The translations under genes were made by a program, and so were the position numbers. Shown here one piece after another: positions 43,646-54,740 of a DNA stretch of 64,000 bases. How positions within the stretch are numbered: position 1 is the stretch's first letter; each line of letters begins with the position of its first letter. Below the pieces are notes generated by a model. That model searched no databases. It was not told where the DNA came from and saw nothing but the letters and a program-made list of their open reading frames with translations. This stretch comes from Hexactinellida sp. DTS-2022 (taxonomy: Eukaryota > Porifera > Hexactinellida), in NCBI GenBank assembly GCA_028753945.1, contig JAPNXP010000010.1:1181042-1245041 (forward strand), written 5' to 3'.

Positions 43646-44985
43646 CTTGATGGCCTGCCTCATCATGAGCTTGCTGCAGCATTTCCCTTATCAAAGTTTC
43701 AGGTATTACTACAACTGTCAAACTGTCAGAGTAAGGTTCAATTTTGTAATTGCGTACAAGTACACCATCATTATGACTCAGTTGATGTCGTATTCTTTTG
43801 TACGTCTTTAAAGGAAATGTATTCCATTCGATTCCAGTAAAACGTTCCATGATAGGAAAGTGGTTTAATTCAAATATAATCTTTCCGAGCACCTGGTCCT
43901 GATTTTGTTGAATTTTTATTTCTTCAAGATTAGGTAACCGGTTTACCTCTGTCAGGGAACAATTTTCTCCATGAGAATTTTGGATATGGATAGTCATGAC
44001 ATTGTTAACACTTTGTTGAGCATTTTTCCGTCCATCACTATAGTATGATCCTCGGTGTGCTCTGGCAGATGATCATTCTCTTGATAATTATCTCCCGCCT
44101 CAACATGGTTCGGGTAGATCACACGTGAAAGTGCATCAGCGTTTCCGTTGTCATTTCCTCTCCTATACGTGACTGAGAAATCATATTCTTGTATGATTAC
44201 TGCCCACCGCCAAAGTCGACCAATACTTTTCTGTCCACCAAGCCACTCTAATGGCTTATGATCCGTAAGAATATCAAATCTTCTTCCTAATAAGTAATGT
44301 CGAATCGCTTTAGTGCATCCACTATAGCAAGACATTCGAGCTCGATAGTGCTATAGTTCTTCTTTGAATTCCTTAAAGACCTACTCTAATATGCCACTGC
44401 ATGATTTTCATGCTCCAAAACAGCTCCCAGTCTCAATCCACTTGCATCAGTACACAGAATGAATTTCTTCTTGAAGTCAGGAGCTTTCAATACCGGTGTT
44501 GAAGAAAGTCTACTTTTCAGATTAATAAAAGCGTCCTCCGCCTCTTCATTCCACATAAATTTGTTATCTTTCGCCATTAAACGATTCAGGGGACTAGCAA
44601 TAGCAGCAAAATCTTTGATATATCGCCTATAATAGCCAGCAATCCCTAAAAATTGTCTTACTTCTTTCTCATTACCAGGTCTAGGCCAATGAACTATAGA
44701 ATCTATTTTTGACTGGTCTGGTGACATTCCAGATTGCGAAAAGGTATGACCAAGGTAAGTGACAGCACTCCTGCCAATTTCGCACTTCTTTCCACGCAAA
44801 ATAAAATTATGATTACGGAGCCTCTGAAATACTTGTCGCAGAGCGATTTGATGTGATGACACATCCGGGGAAAATATTAGAATATCGTCAATGAAATTGT
44901 CTGTACAGTCCATACCACTTAAAACTGTATCCATTATACGTTGACATGCGCACTCGGTCCGCCAGTAAGTCCAAAAGCTAGGACA
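43646..44985 (-). pseudogene. Ty3/gypsy pol: reverse transcriptase half, RNase H, integrase HHCC
   Basis: Reading leftward from about 44985: FGLTGGPSA, then FIDDILIFS (the YVDD-type catalytic box, here FIDD), TYLGHTFSQSGM, and KEVRQFLGIAGYYRRYI. Then RNase H: FILCTDASGLRLGAVL, FDILTDHKPLEWL and GNADALSR. Then the integrase zinc-binding part: LIREMLQQAHDEAGHQG. Frames change near 44940, 44385 and 43995, and the first half of the reverse transcriptase is gone. With 39583-40143 it once formed one element, since invaded and deleted. It cannot work. Confidence 0.88.
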
Positions 44986-45141
44986 TTAACTTTTGTACGG
45001 CCCCTTTTAGTAATTTGTTTACAATTTGAACGATAAATTAGTTTGATAATGGATATGACCCAAAATAGTGAACAATTACTTAATTACTTAATTATTTATT
45101 GAATTTAAGTTTAACTATTACCGTCTTGGTTATTAATTAGA

Positions 45142-45819
45142 ATGACATTTTTCTACTTTATCAGCTGCGGAGCGGTCACTTACATACCCTGCCTCTTTCT
45201 ATGGAGACTAACTCCTCTAGCAGACTCTCCTTTCCTTTACAGGTTCCTAACTATCGGGGCTATCTACTTCATCAGTCAATTCTCTAAATTTCTACTCATT
45301 GCTACTTTCTTTCCAGAATTTGATTTGCTTACCGGAAAATTCCTCTTTCTCCAAGAATTCTTTAAAAGCACGCTGTATATAATTGAGCTCATAGGAATAG
45401 AAATTGCACTGCTGTACTTCTCTCAGAAGTTCGACTATAGAGTTCTAACAGTCGGAGCCAGCTGGGCCACCTGTCAGGCGTTGGCTTCCAAGCTGCTGCC
45501 TCTCTGGTTCGAAGGAAGGAGTTACGAGTTCTCCTGGGATGTCATAGTACTGGCACTTAGAAGTAACGTGGAATTATTGCTGTTGCTATCAACTGCTTAT
45601 CTGATATACACCATTCTGTACTCTAAGAGGTTCTCTAACAACTCTCTGTACTCCGCTTCTGTTCTGTTTCTGATAACATACTATCCTCTGCTAGTGTCAT
45701 ACCTGGGACTAGTAAGGGCCTTGTCTCAGCCCGTGCTACTGGCTAGTGAGTTCCTATTCACCATTTGTGTAGCGGTAGGGACATACACGCTTTATTCTAG
45801 ATCTCTTATAAAAGCTTAG
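45142..45819 (+). CDS. TMEM147: TMEM147, ER translocon-associated membrane protein
   Basis: A 225-residue single-exon protein, the same length as TMEM147 of other animals (224). It starts MTFFYFISCGAVTYIPC and has about seven hydrophobic segments. Diagnostic stretches are YFISQFSKFLLIATFFPEF (about 53-71), FLQEFFKSTLYIIELIGIE (about 80-98), GASWATCQALASKLLPLW (about 115-132) and RSYEFSWDVI. TMEM147 works in the ER membrane with NOMO and nicalin (BOS complex), helping multi-pass proteins insert at the translocon. The start is the first Met, one base after TTAATTAG, a possible acceptor. An ATTAAA about 90 bases past the stop may be the polyadenylation signal. It precedes the Rab gene on the same strand by about 800 bases with a hAT MITE between. 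Confidence 0.94.
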   Translation: MTFFYFISCGAVTYIPCLFLWRLTPLADSPFLYRFLTIGAIYFISQFSKFLLIATFFPEFDLLTGKFLFLQEFFKSTLYIIELIGIEIALLYFSQKFDYRVLTVGASWATCQALASKLLPLWFEGRSYEFSWDVIVLALRSNVELLLLLSTAYLIYTILYSKRFSNNSLYSASVLFLITYYPLLVSYLGLVRALSQPVLLASEFLFTICVAVGTYTLYSRSLIKA

Positions 45820-46091
45820 TTATCAATGCGCATTATAGTATAAGATTAACTTTATTATTAGACAATGCATTGTTGTAAATTTATGTTCTTCTATAATGAA
45901 CTCAATCATTAAAATTAATTATTTTTCTTCGAATATTATTACTGGAGTCATAGTGTATTGATATCACATTCTTATCTTCTCCTAAACAATTTCTCATAAA
46001 TCTTGTCACCCGTGAATATTCTTCCATATACAATATCCCTAGAGAATAATGTTAGTTTGAACAGCATCCTTAGAAATATCGTTAGGGCGCG
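45820..46091. other. TMEM147 3' flank
   Basis: AT-rich. On the minus strand 45983-46088 reads open, ending IFTGDKIYEKLFRRR and a stop, but no start or family is seen, and the hAT at 46092 cuts it. I treat it as non-coding. Confidence 0.35.
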
Positions 46092-46289
46092 CATAGGCGT
46101 CGTAAACCACCCGGGAACCTTGCATGTACGGGCGGCCCAGAGGAGTTACCTGGAGTTCGGGTAAACTTCGGGTAATAGTACACTTGTATAGAGGTGGGTC
46201 GAACTACGCCCTCAAGCAGTTAGCACGGCCCTAGATTTTCAATGATCGGGCGGCCCGAAGTACCAAACCTCGTATTTACGACGCCTATG
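46092..46289. mobile_element. hAT-like MITE between TMEM147 and the Rab gene
   Basis: CATAGGCGTCGTAAACCAC at the left and inverted TTTACGACGCCTATG at the right; CGGGCGGCCC occurs near both ends. 198 bases. The flanks (TAGGGCGCG and ATTAAGGGA) show no clean 8-base duplication. Confidence 0.75.
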
Positions 46290-46589
46290 ATTAAGGGATC
46301 AATATTAACGGAGGAAAAGATTAAACTTATCTATTATGCGCTGACGAATATTAATCCGAAGTCTCTATTTGGATTTAATCATTTTAATTTGATATCTATG
46401 TTTACCAGAGCTCGTCTAATTATAGTTACTATTAATGAGAATGGTATTTTATAATTAATATTTTCCTTAGAATAGTAACATTTGAGGTTTGTAAATTATG
46501 GTTACGAATTATTGCATAAATTTTATTAACTATTAATTAATAAGCAGACTCCGCATGAATTCTTTATTATATTATAGATATTTGATTAA
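46290..46589. other. Promoter-side flank of the Rab gene
   Basis: A short open frame ends at 46454 but has no recognised family. CACTTCTTTCTTAG at 46595-46608 is a strong-looking 3' splice site 7 bases before the Rab ATG. Confidence 0.4.
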
Positions 46590-46615
46590 TGATTCACTTC
46601 TTTCTTAGCGATTTA

Positions 46616-47230
46616 ATGGAAGGAGAAGTGAACCGCTACAAAGTGATTGTGGTAGGCAATGGTGGGGTGGGGAAGACCTCTTTCATCACGAGGTACGTAC
46701 ATAACGAGTATCTAAGGAACTATAAACCCACTCTCGGAGTGGACTTCTTTGTGAAGAAACTGGAGCTGGGTAACGGCTCTCGAGTGCACCTGCACCTCTG
46801 GGACATACAGGGACAGGAGTGTGCTAAAAACATGACGAGCACATTCTACCGTAAAGCAAACGCAGCAATTATAATGTTCGACTTAAGTCAGAGAAAAACG
46901 TATGAGGATGTCCGTGTATGGAAACAGGATTTGGATAACAAAATATTTCGAGACACCTGTCCCTGTATTTTGCTTGGAAACAAAAGCGATCTCAAAACAA
47001 TGCGAGAAGTTGAAAAGGTAGAAATGAGGAATCTTTGTGAAGAACTTGGGTTTATGCATTTCGCAGAAGTATCTGTTAAGCATAATCTTCTTGTGAAGGA
47101 GTCAATGGATGTATTAGTCAAGAACCTGGTAGATAACAATGTATTAGTGTACGATAGTATGATGGGTCAGAACGATGTTGCTCAATTAAACAACAATGAG
47201 TGTCCTATTCAAAGGAAGTGTTGTAATTGA
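46616..47230 (+). CDS. Rab32/Rab38/Rab29-like small GTPase
   Basis: A 204-residue Ras-superfamily GTPase in one exon. G1 is GNGGVGKTS (14-22), the G2 Thr is T39 in KPTLGVDF, G3 is WDIQGQE (62-68), G4 is NKSD (122-125) and G5 is EVSVK (151-155). The C-terminus KCCN gives two cysteines for geranylgeranylation, so it should cycle between cytosol and membranes. TLGVDF with WDI-GQE points to the Rab32/38/29 group, which acts on lysosome-related organelles. The usual Ala of G3 (DxAGQE) is Gln here, which is unusual. I placed the start at 46616; a Met at 46589 lies before the TTCTTAG acceptor-like site and would add nine unconserved residues. AATAAA overlaps the region right after the stop (47233-47240). 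Confidence 0.93.
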   Translation: MEGEVNRYKVIVVGNGGVGKTSFITRYVHNEYLRNYKPTLGVDFFVKKLELGNGSRVHLHLWDIQGQECAKNMTSTFYRKANAAIIMFDLSQRKTYEDVRVWKQDLDNKIFRDTCPCILLGNKSDLKTMREVEKVEMRNLCEELGFMHFAEVSVKHNLLVKESMDVLVKNLVDNNVLVYDSMMGQNDVAQLNNNECPIQRKCCN

Positions 47231-47240
47231 ATTAATAAAA

Positions 47241-48050
47241 TATTCTTGAACTCGATTAATTAATGCTTATTTTTTCAAAATGCTAGTAAATGGTTTCATA
47301 TATGTAAATGCTTAGTAAATGCATTAGTAAATACTTCAACATGGCAATTTACATAAATGATGTCTAAAGTATAATAAAATAGCAAATCTTTGAAATTTAC
47401 ATTTCACGGAGGTGTTAAACTCATTAACTATATAATGAGCCAAATAAATATATAATTTCTGATCATCATGAAGCAATTAGATTATACAAATTCTGATTAC
47501 TGATTTGAATTCCACATGGTCGAAAGTGCATAATTTCAAATCATTGCGATTATTTTAGACCTAGATACAGGCACATGCGCACATTCCCTTTTGTGCCACA
47601 AGTGGCACGTGGCAGAGACACTCGTGCCACTTCATGGATATGGCCAAAATGACATTGATCTATAATATTTTTTAACGGTGTCCGTGCCACAGGTGGCTCA
47701 CATACAGATATCGATCAAAAAAATACAGTTTGTTCAAAACCTATCAGGTGTGATAGAGTAGCATCTCTACATTCAAAATATGCATTAATTAAAATTATTC
47801 GTACGCAAAACAAATTTTTATCCCAATTTTATTTTTTCACTTAGTTTCTAACACTTACTTTCTTGTGGTATTTGCTGTTTGAATTCAATACAAGCCAATT
47901 AATAGTGTTTTATAATTACTTTGATAGTAAGAATAGTCTCCTGTATTTGTGATGCCTTCACACCTATATTAATTTCCATTCATACCCATCCTATTGAACT
48001 GCAAATGTTATAAATATCAATATTTTAAGCCAAAACAATTATTTTTAAAA
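47241..48050. repeat. H-type repeat and AT-rich DNA
   Basis: 47500-47640 is the inverted match of 38740-38880, with GTGCCACAAGTGGCACGTGG and TCGTGCCACTTCATGGATAT. The remainder shows no gene. Confidence 0.5.
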
Positions 48051-48363
48051 ATGGCATCTTCTGGTACAATTTTCAGTGACAAACATATGAGAGCGCGACA
48101 GATGCTATGTCGCAATTGTTGTGTTAATTAAAGTGGGGAATAATGGGGTGAATTTGACTCAAAGGTTGCTAAATATATACATAGAGTTCTTATCAGACAA
48201 CGTTGAGCAACTAAGCTGCATGTTACCGACAGTCATCTGTAAGACTTGCGCAATTTGGCTCGAGAAAAAGAATAAGAGTTTGAGTTCTGGGAATATTCCG
48301 GTCCACTTTACTTGGACCATACCAATCAAGAACAGCATGGAAAAGAATGGGAAATTTATTTAA
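48051..48363 (+). pseudogene. Small Cys-rich (zinc-finger-like) fragment
   Basis: ATG at 48051 opens MASSGTIFSDKHMRARQMLC and then CRNCC, with a stop at 48127. In another frame (48121-48363) NLTQRLLNIYIEFL leads to VICKTCAIWLEKKNK. Together C-x2-C ... C-x2-C resembles the start of a ZAD-like or transposon-linked zinc-binding domain split by a frameshift. The family is not identified. Confidence 0.4.
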
Positions 48364-49344
48364 AAATACACTGAACTCAATTTTTTATTTATTGATCAAG
48401 CACTGCAGAAGGACGATAAATAACGTTTGTACATGGATTTGATGCTCTTCCAAGCGTATTTTCAGAGTTATGAGCTATTTTGTACAGCGGATCACTGGTT
48501 TCACCACTATTAACGATTATCAGTACTGTATTCCTAAACAATGGTAGGATTGGTGGTATCATTACTCTATCCAAGCAATCACTGACGAAAATGATCAACA
48601 ATTGATCAAAAAAAATAATTAAAAAGTGAAAATTTAAACTTTTATGGCCTATAATCACATTCGAGGGTACGTTTTCTTCTCCATTTTCTTTCTCAGACAC
48701 CCGATGTGCTAGAATCAACATTTACCTCTCAAAATACTCGCAATACCCGACTTCCTATCCGTCAATAATACATTTCGTAACCCTTACACGCACCGTTTCC
48801 AAAATGATCCATATATGGGCATGTAATGTGCCCATTTTAGATGACGTAGCAAATTTCCTCTCTCCTAAAGTATAGTAGAGCTTTGCTCTAACCATCAAAT
48901 CACATCAATATCCCATTACAAACTCATTGGAAGAACAAATGAGACCATTATCCATAATGGTTACAATCCTATAAAATCACATGCCCATATATGGTGGTGT
49001 CCTTTCAGCGATGTGACCATAAACCTTAAAATTAATTAATCTGCGAGAGCTTAGCTCTAACTTCCTAGAAATATCAACAATGCATTTCAAGTTTGAATGT
49101 AAAGTATTATAAGATATAAAACAATTTTACCAAGATTGCACCCCCTCTTTACCATTTTTCTAGGAATATTTGGATTGACCAGGTGCCGGACTTTTTTGAG
49201 AAAGATACAATAGATTAAGACTCAAAAAAATTTATACACAATGCATGATACTTACAGGTTTTTTTAATTCGCAGAAATCAGTAATAATTCATGGAGATAA
49301 TGCGCTAACAATGAAATTTCGATGATAATATATACTTTTTCGGC
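48364..49344. repeat. Family F copy 2 and flanks
   Basis: 48690-49075 aligns with F copy 1 (TCTCAGACACCCG, CATATATGGGCATGTAATGT, GAGCTTAGCTCTAACTT). The rest (48364-48690, 49075-49344) has no recognised gene. Confidence 0.65.
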
Positions 49345-50312
49345 CAGTTCTAATCTTAGTGCTTTGGTTAGTTATTATTATTATTATTTATCCGTAGCCA
49401 CTCCACAGAACAGAGTTTTATCAGCTAAGAGCCCAAATTTTTAGGATGGGTGTCTCATGGGTTACAGACGTGCACCTGGGGTTACGATTTTTGATTAACA
49501 AATTTTGGACACATGTTTAACACCTTTCAAAATTTGTCTGGTCCATAACTCAAAAAATGTTTTACTAAACCCCCAAATTTTATTAAATATTTGGATTCAT
49601 CTTAAGATTCTGCGTCTGTTGGGAGAAGAAAACATTTAAAAATAGGTTTAATTTTTGCCATAAATGGGGGTTGAAATTTCTTTGTTTACTCACACTTCAA
49701 TTTCTGTAAAAGTGTTAAATCTAATTCCATTGTTTTAACTTGTAATAATTATATTGATTTAACTTGTTAAATCCTACTCTATTGATTCAACTTGCGATAA
49801 TTAAATTGATTCAACTTATAAATTCCAGCTGGCTTCTATTTAATTGTAGCATTACTATACAATGGATTAAATTAAATTTATTTATATAAGGAATTTGTTG
49901 ACTTTACTCAACTCACCGTGGATAACATTGCTAAAATAAATAACTAATAATTTAATTTATTATCAATAAGTAATGAATGAATGGCATTAAACTAAAGATG
50001 GTTTATGATAGAAACGTTAAGATTTTACATTCCACAACAACGACAGATTAAGTGATTATATTTATTTCGGCGAGAATATTCTTGCACAATTAATGTACTG
50101 ACGTGAATTAATTATAATTAATTCCTTTTGTATTTAAAAGGAATTATTTAACTTATAGACGGTTCCATTTGGATTATTGGGGTTATCGAGTGCGCTGAAT
50201 TCAAATATGATAGTGAAATTCGATTTAAATTAATAATAAGTCAAATAATTGAACTTTATTTATTTTGCTGTACATATTAATGGTGTTAAATTATTGATTT
50301 ATTAATTAAATA

Positions 50313-50811
50313 CAGTGCAACCTCTATAAGTGGGGTCTCTATAAATGGGGAACCTCCATAAGTGGGGAATTTTTTACCATATTCGTATATATCCATACAA
50401 ATGAACCTCTATAAGCGGGGAAGTGGGGAATGGGGGACCATAAATTTCAAGGAGTTTTTATCTGCATACAAAACAACCTCCATAAATGGGGGGAATGGAC
50501 AAATCCTAACATGATTCTTATAAAATAATACAATATTTCCAATAAATCGACTCTAAAGTTCTACAGAAAAAATATTTTCGATTGATCTACTCTGATGTTT
50601 TTAGAAGAAATCACCTAGTGTAGATCAGCAGTTAACTAAATTGTCATAATATACAAATAATAACTATAACGTGCATTAATGTGTGTGTTATATGAATACT
50701 TTGTATAATATAGCATATATAATGTTTTTCCAATTGAATTTTATAACCGGGGAATGGGGGGCAATTGAAATTTTCGCCGTCCCATGCTCCCCACTTATAG
50801 AGGTTCCACTG
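50313..50811. mobile_element. pogo-like element, CTATAAGTGGGG family, copy 2
   Basis: Nearly identical to 26429-26928, flanked by TA (50311-50312, 50812-50813). Other macrosatellite units lack it at this place (compare 13900 and 52010), so the insertion postdates unit duplication. Confidence 0.92.
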
Positions 50812-51189
50812 TATTTATACTAATTAGCTAAATTTCATTAATCTCAGAGATGATACAAGATAGAAACAAACTTTCAATCTATCAATTGGTCCTTATGCCA
50901 GGTACCACCTAGACAAGTGGGTCTTGACACCTTGAGGTGATGATGACATCGTCAAAAAAATGTATTTTTACAATTTTGTGAATTAAATAATTCGCATAGG
51001 TTGGTTGGAGTTGGGTGAATACCCAACACGCACTTTAAATATGCTGAGTCGTCACAGATTATATTCTACTGAAACTTGAATATCTCTCTAATGAAGTGAG
51101 CTAAATGGAAACTTCCAACTCACTAAGGGTCGTTGCCTTTTGAAACACCTTTCTGAAATAATTTAACACCTTCATAGTGATGATGACAT

Positions 51190-51318
51190 GGCGAAAAAAA
51201 TCCAAAATTGCAGCTGTGCCGACAGCATGTTCCTTTGGAGGCACTATCAATAAGCCACCACCAAATATAGTGCCACCAAAGGAACATGCGTCGGCACAGG
51301 CTGCAATTTTGGATTTTA
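51190..51318. repeat. Hairpin unit of the macrosatellite (2)
   Basis: Arms of about 55 bases: AAATCCAAAATTGCAGC, TGTGCCGACAGCATGTTCC, TTTGGAGGCACTAT; loop CAATAAGCCACCACCAAA; return arm ending GGCTGCAATTTTGGATTTT. GACAGCATG against CATGCGTCG is the constant mismatch. Confidence 0.88.
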
Positions 51319-52394
51319 TCCTTCCGTATCCTCTGCACAGAACAGAGTTATATTTACTAAGAACTGAAATTTTCAGGACAGGTGTCTCATGGGTTACAGA
51401 TGTGCACCTGGGGTCACGATTTTTGATTAAATCTTTTTGGACACATTTTTGCACCTGTTTAATATTTAAACACGTACAATAAATAGTACCCGAATATTCA
51501 ATTTATATGCATTCGATAGAGAATTAAATTTTACACCTTGTCACAGTTCACGAATTTTTAAATTGGGTTTCGTTAGTGCCACAATTGAGTTACAAATTCC
51601 CTTTGTTTACTAACACTTCAATTCAATTGAAACTTTTGAAAGTGTTAAATCTAATTCCATTTTTTCAACTTGTAATAATTATATTGATTCAACTTGTGAG
51701 ATCGAGTAGGCTTCTATTTAATAATTGAAACCTAAGATTACACATTCCACAACAACGACAGATTAAGTGATTATATTTATTTCTGCGAGAATATTATTCC
51801 ACTGTAAATATAATGACGTAATTAATTATAATTAATTCAGTCAGTATATGACTTATAAAGATGCTTCCAATTTGTTTATTGGGGGTTATCGAGTGTGCGG
51901 AATTGAAATTTGATAGCCAAATTAATTAATTAATTATTTATGACAAAATAATTTAACTAAATAATTGTAAGTTGACATTGAAATTAGTGTTATATTATAA
52001 AAATATTAATAATTATTCATACTAATTAATTAAATATCATAAATCTCAGAGATGATACAAGATAGAGACAAACTTCCAATTTATCAATTGGTCCTTATGG
52101 CACGTGCCACCTATACAAGTGGGTCTTGACACCTTGAGGTGATGATGACATCGCTAAAAAAATGTTTTTTTTACAATTTTGTTAATTCGATATTTAAAAT
52201 GGGTTAGTTGATGTTGGGTGATGACCCAACACTCACATAAAAAATGCTGAGTCATCAGCTATTATATTCTACTCATACTTGAATATCTCTAAAATGAAGT
52301 GAACTAAATGGAAACTTCCACCACTCTAAGGGTCGATGCCTTCTGTAACACCTTTTTGAAATAATTTAACACCTTCATAGTGATGATGACTATG

Positions 52395-52525
52395 CGAAAA
52401 AAATCCAAAATTGCAGCCAGTGCCGATAGCATGTTACTTTGGAGGCACTATCAATAAATTACAATCAAAATATAGTGCCACCAAAGGAACATGCGTCGGC
52501 ACAGGCTGCAATTTTGGATTTTTTT
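52395..52525. repeat. Hairpin unit of the macrosatellite (3)
   Basis: Same structure, with the left arm slightly more diverged (AGTGCCGATAGCATGTTACT) and the right arm intact (CATGCGTCGGCACAGGCTGC). Confidence 0.85.
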
Positions 52526-53263
52526 TATTTCTCCGTAGCAGGTGCCCTGGCCACACCTGTATACATTGAGGGCTGAAACTTGGCATGTAGTTGCGGAGTG
52601 ACCGTCTAATTTGCACCTGGGCTTACGATTTTTTATCTAATGATTTCAACACCTATTTAAACTAATTATGGCTCATAACATGAAATAATTAATATTGAGC
52701 TTGATAAAATTTACATGTACGGATAGAGAAATAGATTCTACACCTTTTGGCAAATCACAAATATACAATTTAGCCTAGGTTTGTGCCATTATTGAGGTGC
52801 CAATCCCCTGTGTTTCCTCACACTTTAGATTCAGTAAAACTGTTAAATCTAATTCTATTGTTTCAACTTGTAATAATTTTATTGAATCTAATTCTATTGT
52901 TTCAACCTGTAATAACTATTTTGATTTATTTGTTAAATCCTACTCTATTGTTTCAACTTGAGATAATTAAATTGATCAAACTTATAAATTCCAGCTGGCT
53001 TCTATTTAATTGTAGTATTACTATGCAATGGATTAAATATAATATTATAATATAAGGAATTTGTTGACTAAACTCAAATCGCCGTGGATAACATTGCTTA
53101 AATAAATAACTAATAATATAATTTATTATCAATACATAATGAATGAATGGCATTAAACTCAAGATGTTTTATGGTAGAAACAAACTTCAAATTTATCTAC
53201 CGTTCCTTGTGACTCAGACCAATTAACAAATGGTTCTTGACACCTTGAGGCGTTGGTGATTTG

Positions 53264-53392
53264 GCGAAAAAAAATCCAAAATTGCAGCCTGTGCCGACAG
53301 CATGTTCCTTTGGAGGCACTATCAATAAACAACCAACAACATATAGTGCCACCAAAGGAACATGCGTCGGCACAGGCTGCAATTTTGGATTT
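53264..53392. repeat. Hairpin unit of the macrosatellite (4)
   Basis: Same structure, loop AATAAACAACCAACAACAT. Its right end runs directly into R1-type sequence at 53398 (TCCCATCCTCCCGACC), not another body. Confidence 0.87.
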
Positions 53393-53397
53393 TTTTT

Positions 53398-53720
53398 CTC
53401 CCATCCTCCCGACCTTCCGCCAAACTTTTCGAACCCTCGCTTTTTGGAAATTGTTTCTATATTTAGATTTTATGATATATAATTAAAATAACGGGTAATC
53501 TGCTAAAATTAGACCAGTTTTGTTCTACTCGTGTACTTTTAAGTTAGCTAATTAAGAATTTCTCCAAATTCGAATTAAAAATAATAGTAGTGTATTTTAA
53601 TAAGTGGGCTAAAGAATCTTAAGAATATCCAGGTGGCCTTGTGCTTACATACTGCAGAAAGTTGTTGTACTAGATACGATGGTGAATTTTTTTCTCGTTT
53701 AGTTTATATGTCGAAAAATC
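53398..53720 (+). repeat. R1 family fragment
   Basis: TCTCCCATCCTCCCGACC, then CTTTTTGGAAATTG and CAGAAAGTTGTTGTACTAGA, in the same order as R1 at 23610-23940. No tips. Confidence 0.65.
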
Positions 53721-53867
53721 TGAAAATTTAATAGAACATGTATATTAATGATGCGGACACGTTGGTCACACCAGATCACCAATATGCTTACTCATTATCG
53801 CATGATGACGTAATCACTAACTTTCACATTGTTAAATTCTACTATTTTAGGCCTATTTACGCTTTAT

Positions 53868-53949
53868 AATCAATATTAGGAGTATATAAACCACACACCA
53901 ACCGCGAAGCGGTTGGTGTGTGGTTGTGTTCTGCCGCGAAGCGCGCTAG
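53868..53949 (+). mobile_element. Helitron 3' end
   Basis: ATAATCAATATTAGGAGTAT, the AACCGCGAAGCGGTT hairpin and the end GCGCGCTAG before T match the last 80 bases of 36431-36561. The 5' end is missing here. Confidence 0.65.
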
Positions 53950-54077
53950 TTAAATTTGAAAATTCAATCCCTAAAAAACACCATATTAATTGTTGACTTA
54001 GGTTGCTATATAACTAATTATCAAATTTTACTTAATTTAAAGAATAAACAGTAGTATGTGTATTCTTATACTTCTAT

Positions 54078-54350
54078 ACTATTAATACACAAGGCTGTAT
54101 CACAGCATTCTATACAGAGGTTCATCTTGGCGTATGCAACGCGCCTGGAGGCGCGTTATTTTAACAGTATTTTAATCTAGGCGTACTAAAATCGAGAGTT
54201 GCTCTCATAGACTTAATACATTATAATGAGTAATTTAGGCGCGTGTGAGCGAGGTCAAACTAAATCTAGTTGCGCGGTAAAATTTGTCTAGATGAAAGCC
54301 TGATTCTATACATAAGGCAATGGCACTCACTCAAATTTCTGGACCAGGGA
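54078..54350 (+). mobile_element. Helitron-like 5' end and old hAT sequence
   Basis: TCTATACTATTAATACACAA at 54078 matches a Helitron start; GCGCCTGGAGGCGCG follows. 54275-54350 matches, inverted, the unique flank at 28984-29060 (TGGACCAGGGATTGGTAGTA), so the two loci share an older repeat. Confidence 0.5.
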
Positions 54351-54449
54351 TTGGTAGTATATTCAACTAAAATATGCAATTCAATTTTTTTCGAAATAAG
54401 TATTCTTAGCCCAGCGGCATAACCTTAAAATTTCAACAGATTGTTAATT

Positions 54450-54577
54450 TTTTTGATAAAAGCACCAAAATTTGTACATGTAGTGCGAACACTTTTGGAT
54501 ATTGAGGCAATTGAAGAGTACCTATATACCGGCCATGCAGCTCGCCAAAGTTACCACGTCCGATAGTGTTCGCCGGA
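54450..54577 (-). repeat. Dispersed repeat R2, copy b
   Basis: TTTGATAAAAGCACCAAAAT to CCGATAGTGTTCGCCGGA, inverted relative to 18565-18707. Confidence 0.75.
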
Positions 54578-54740
54578 TTTTCCCCCATAAGGCTCGACCC
54601 CGACCTTCAGAAAAAATGACCCTAGCAAATCCAAACTTATATCAGTTTTAGCCTTATACTGATAACAAAACCGCAATCAAAATTGAAATCGAATAATATT
54701 CGCTCGAGTGATTGAATAATAGTTCCATAATACGTAATAT

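Larger units (their letters stand above)
49345..53392. repeat. Macrosatellite: three head-to-tail G units
   Basis: Each unit is a body of about 0.75-1.3 kb ending in the hairpin. Bodies: 49380-51190 (alpha start, with a 499-base pogo insertion), 51318-52395 (alpha), 52525-53260 (beta, shortened). Hairpins: 51190-51318, 52395-52525, 53264-53392. The order of landmarks (GCACCTGGGGT(C/T)ACG, ACAACGACAGATTAAGTGAT, GGGGTTATCGAGTG, TGACACCTTGAGGTGATGAT, CACTCTAAGGGTCG(T/A)TGCC) is kept, with internal deletions. Each hairpin's right arm runs straight into the next body. It starts with a lone S fragment (CCAGTTCTAATCTTAGTGCT). Confidence 0.85.

Noticed and set aside
51101..51482. Frames over the macrosatellite hairpins (RKKSKIAA / ACSFGGT phrases)
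   Set aside because: The same phrases appear on both strands because the sequence is an inverted repeat.
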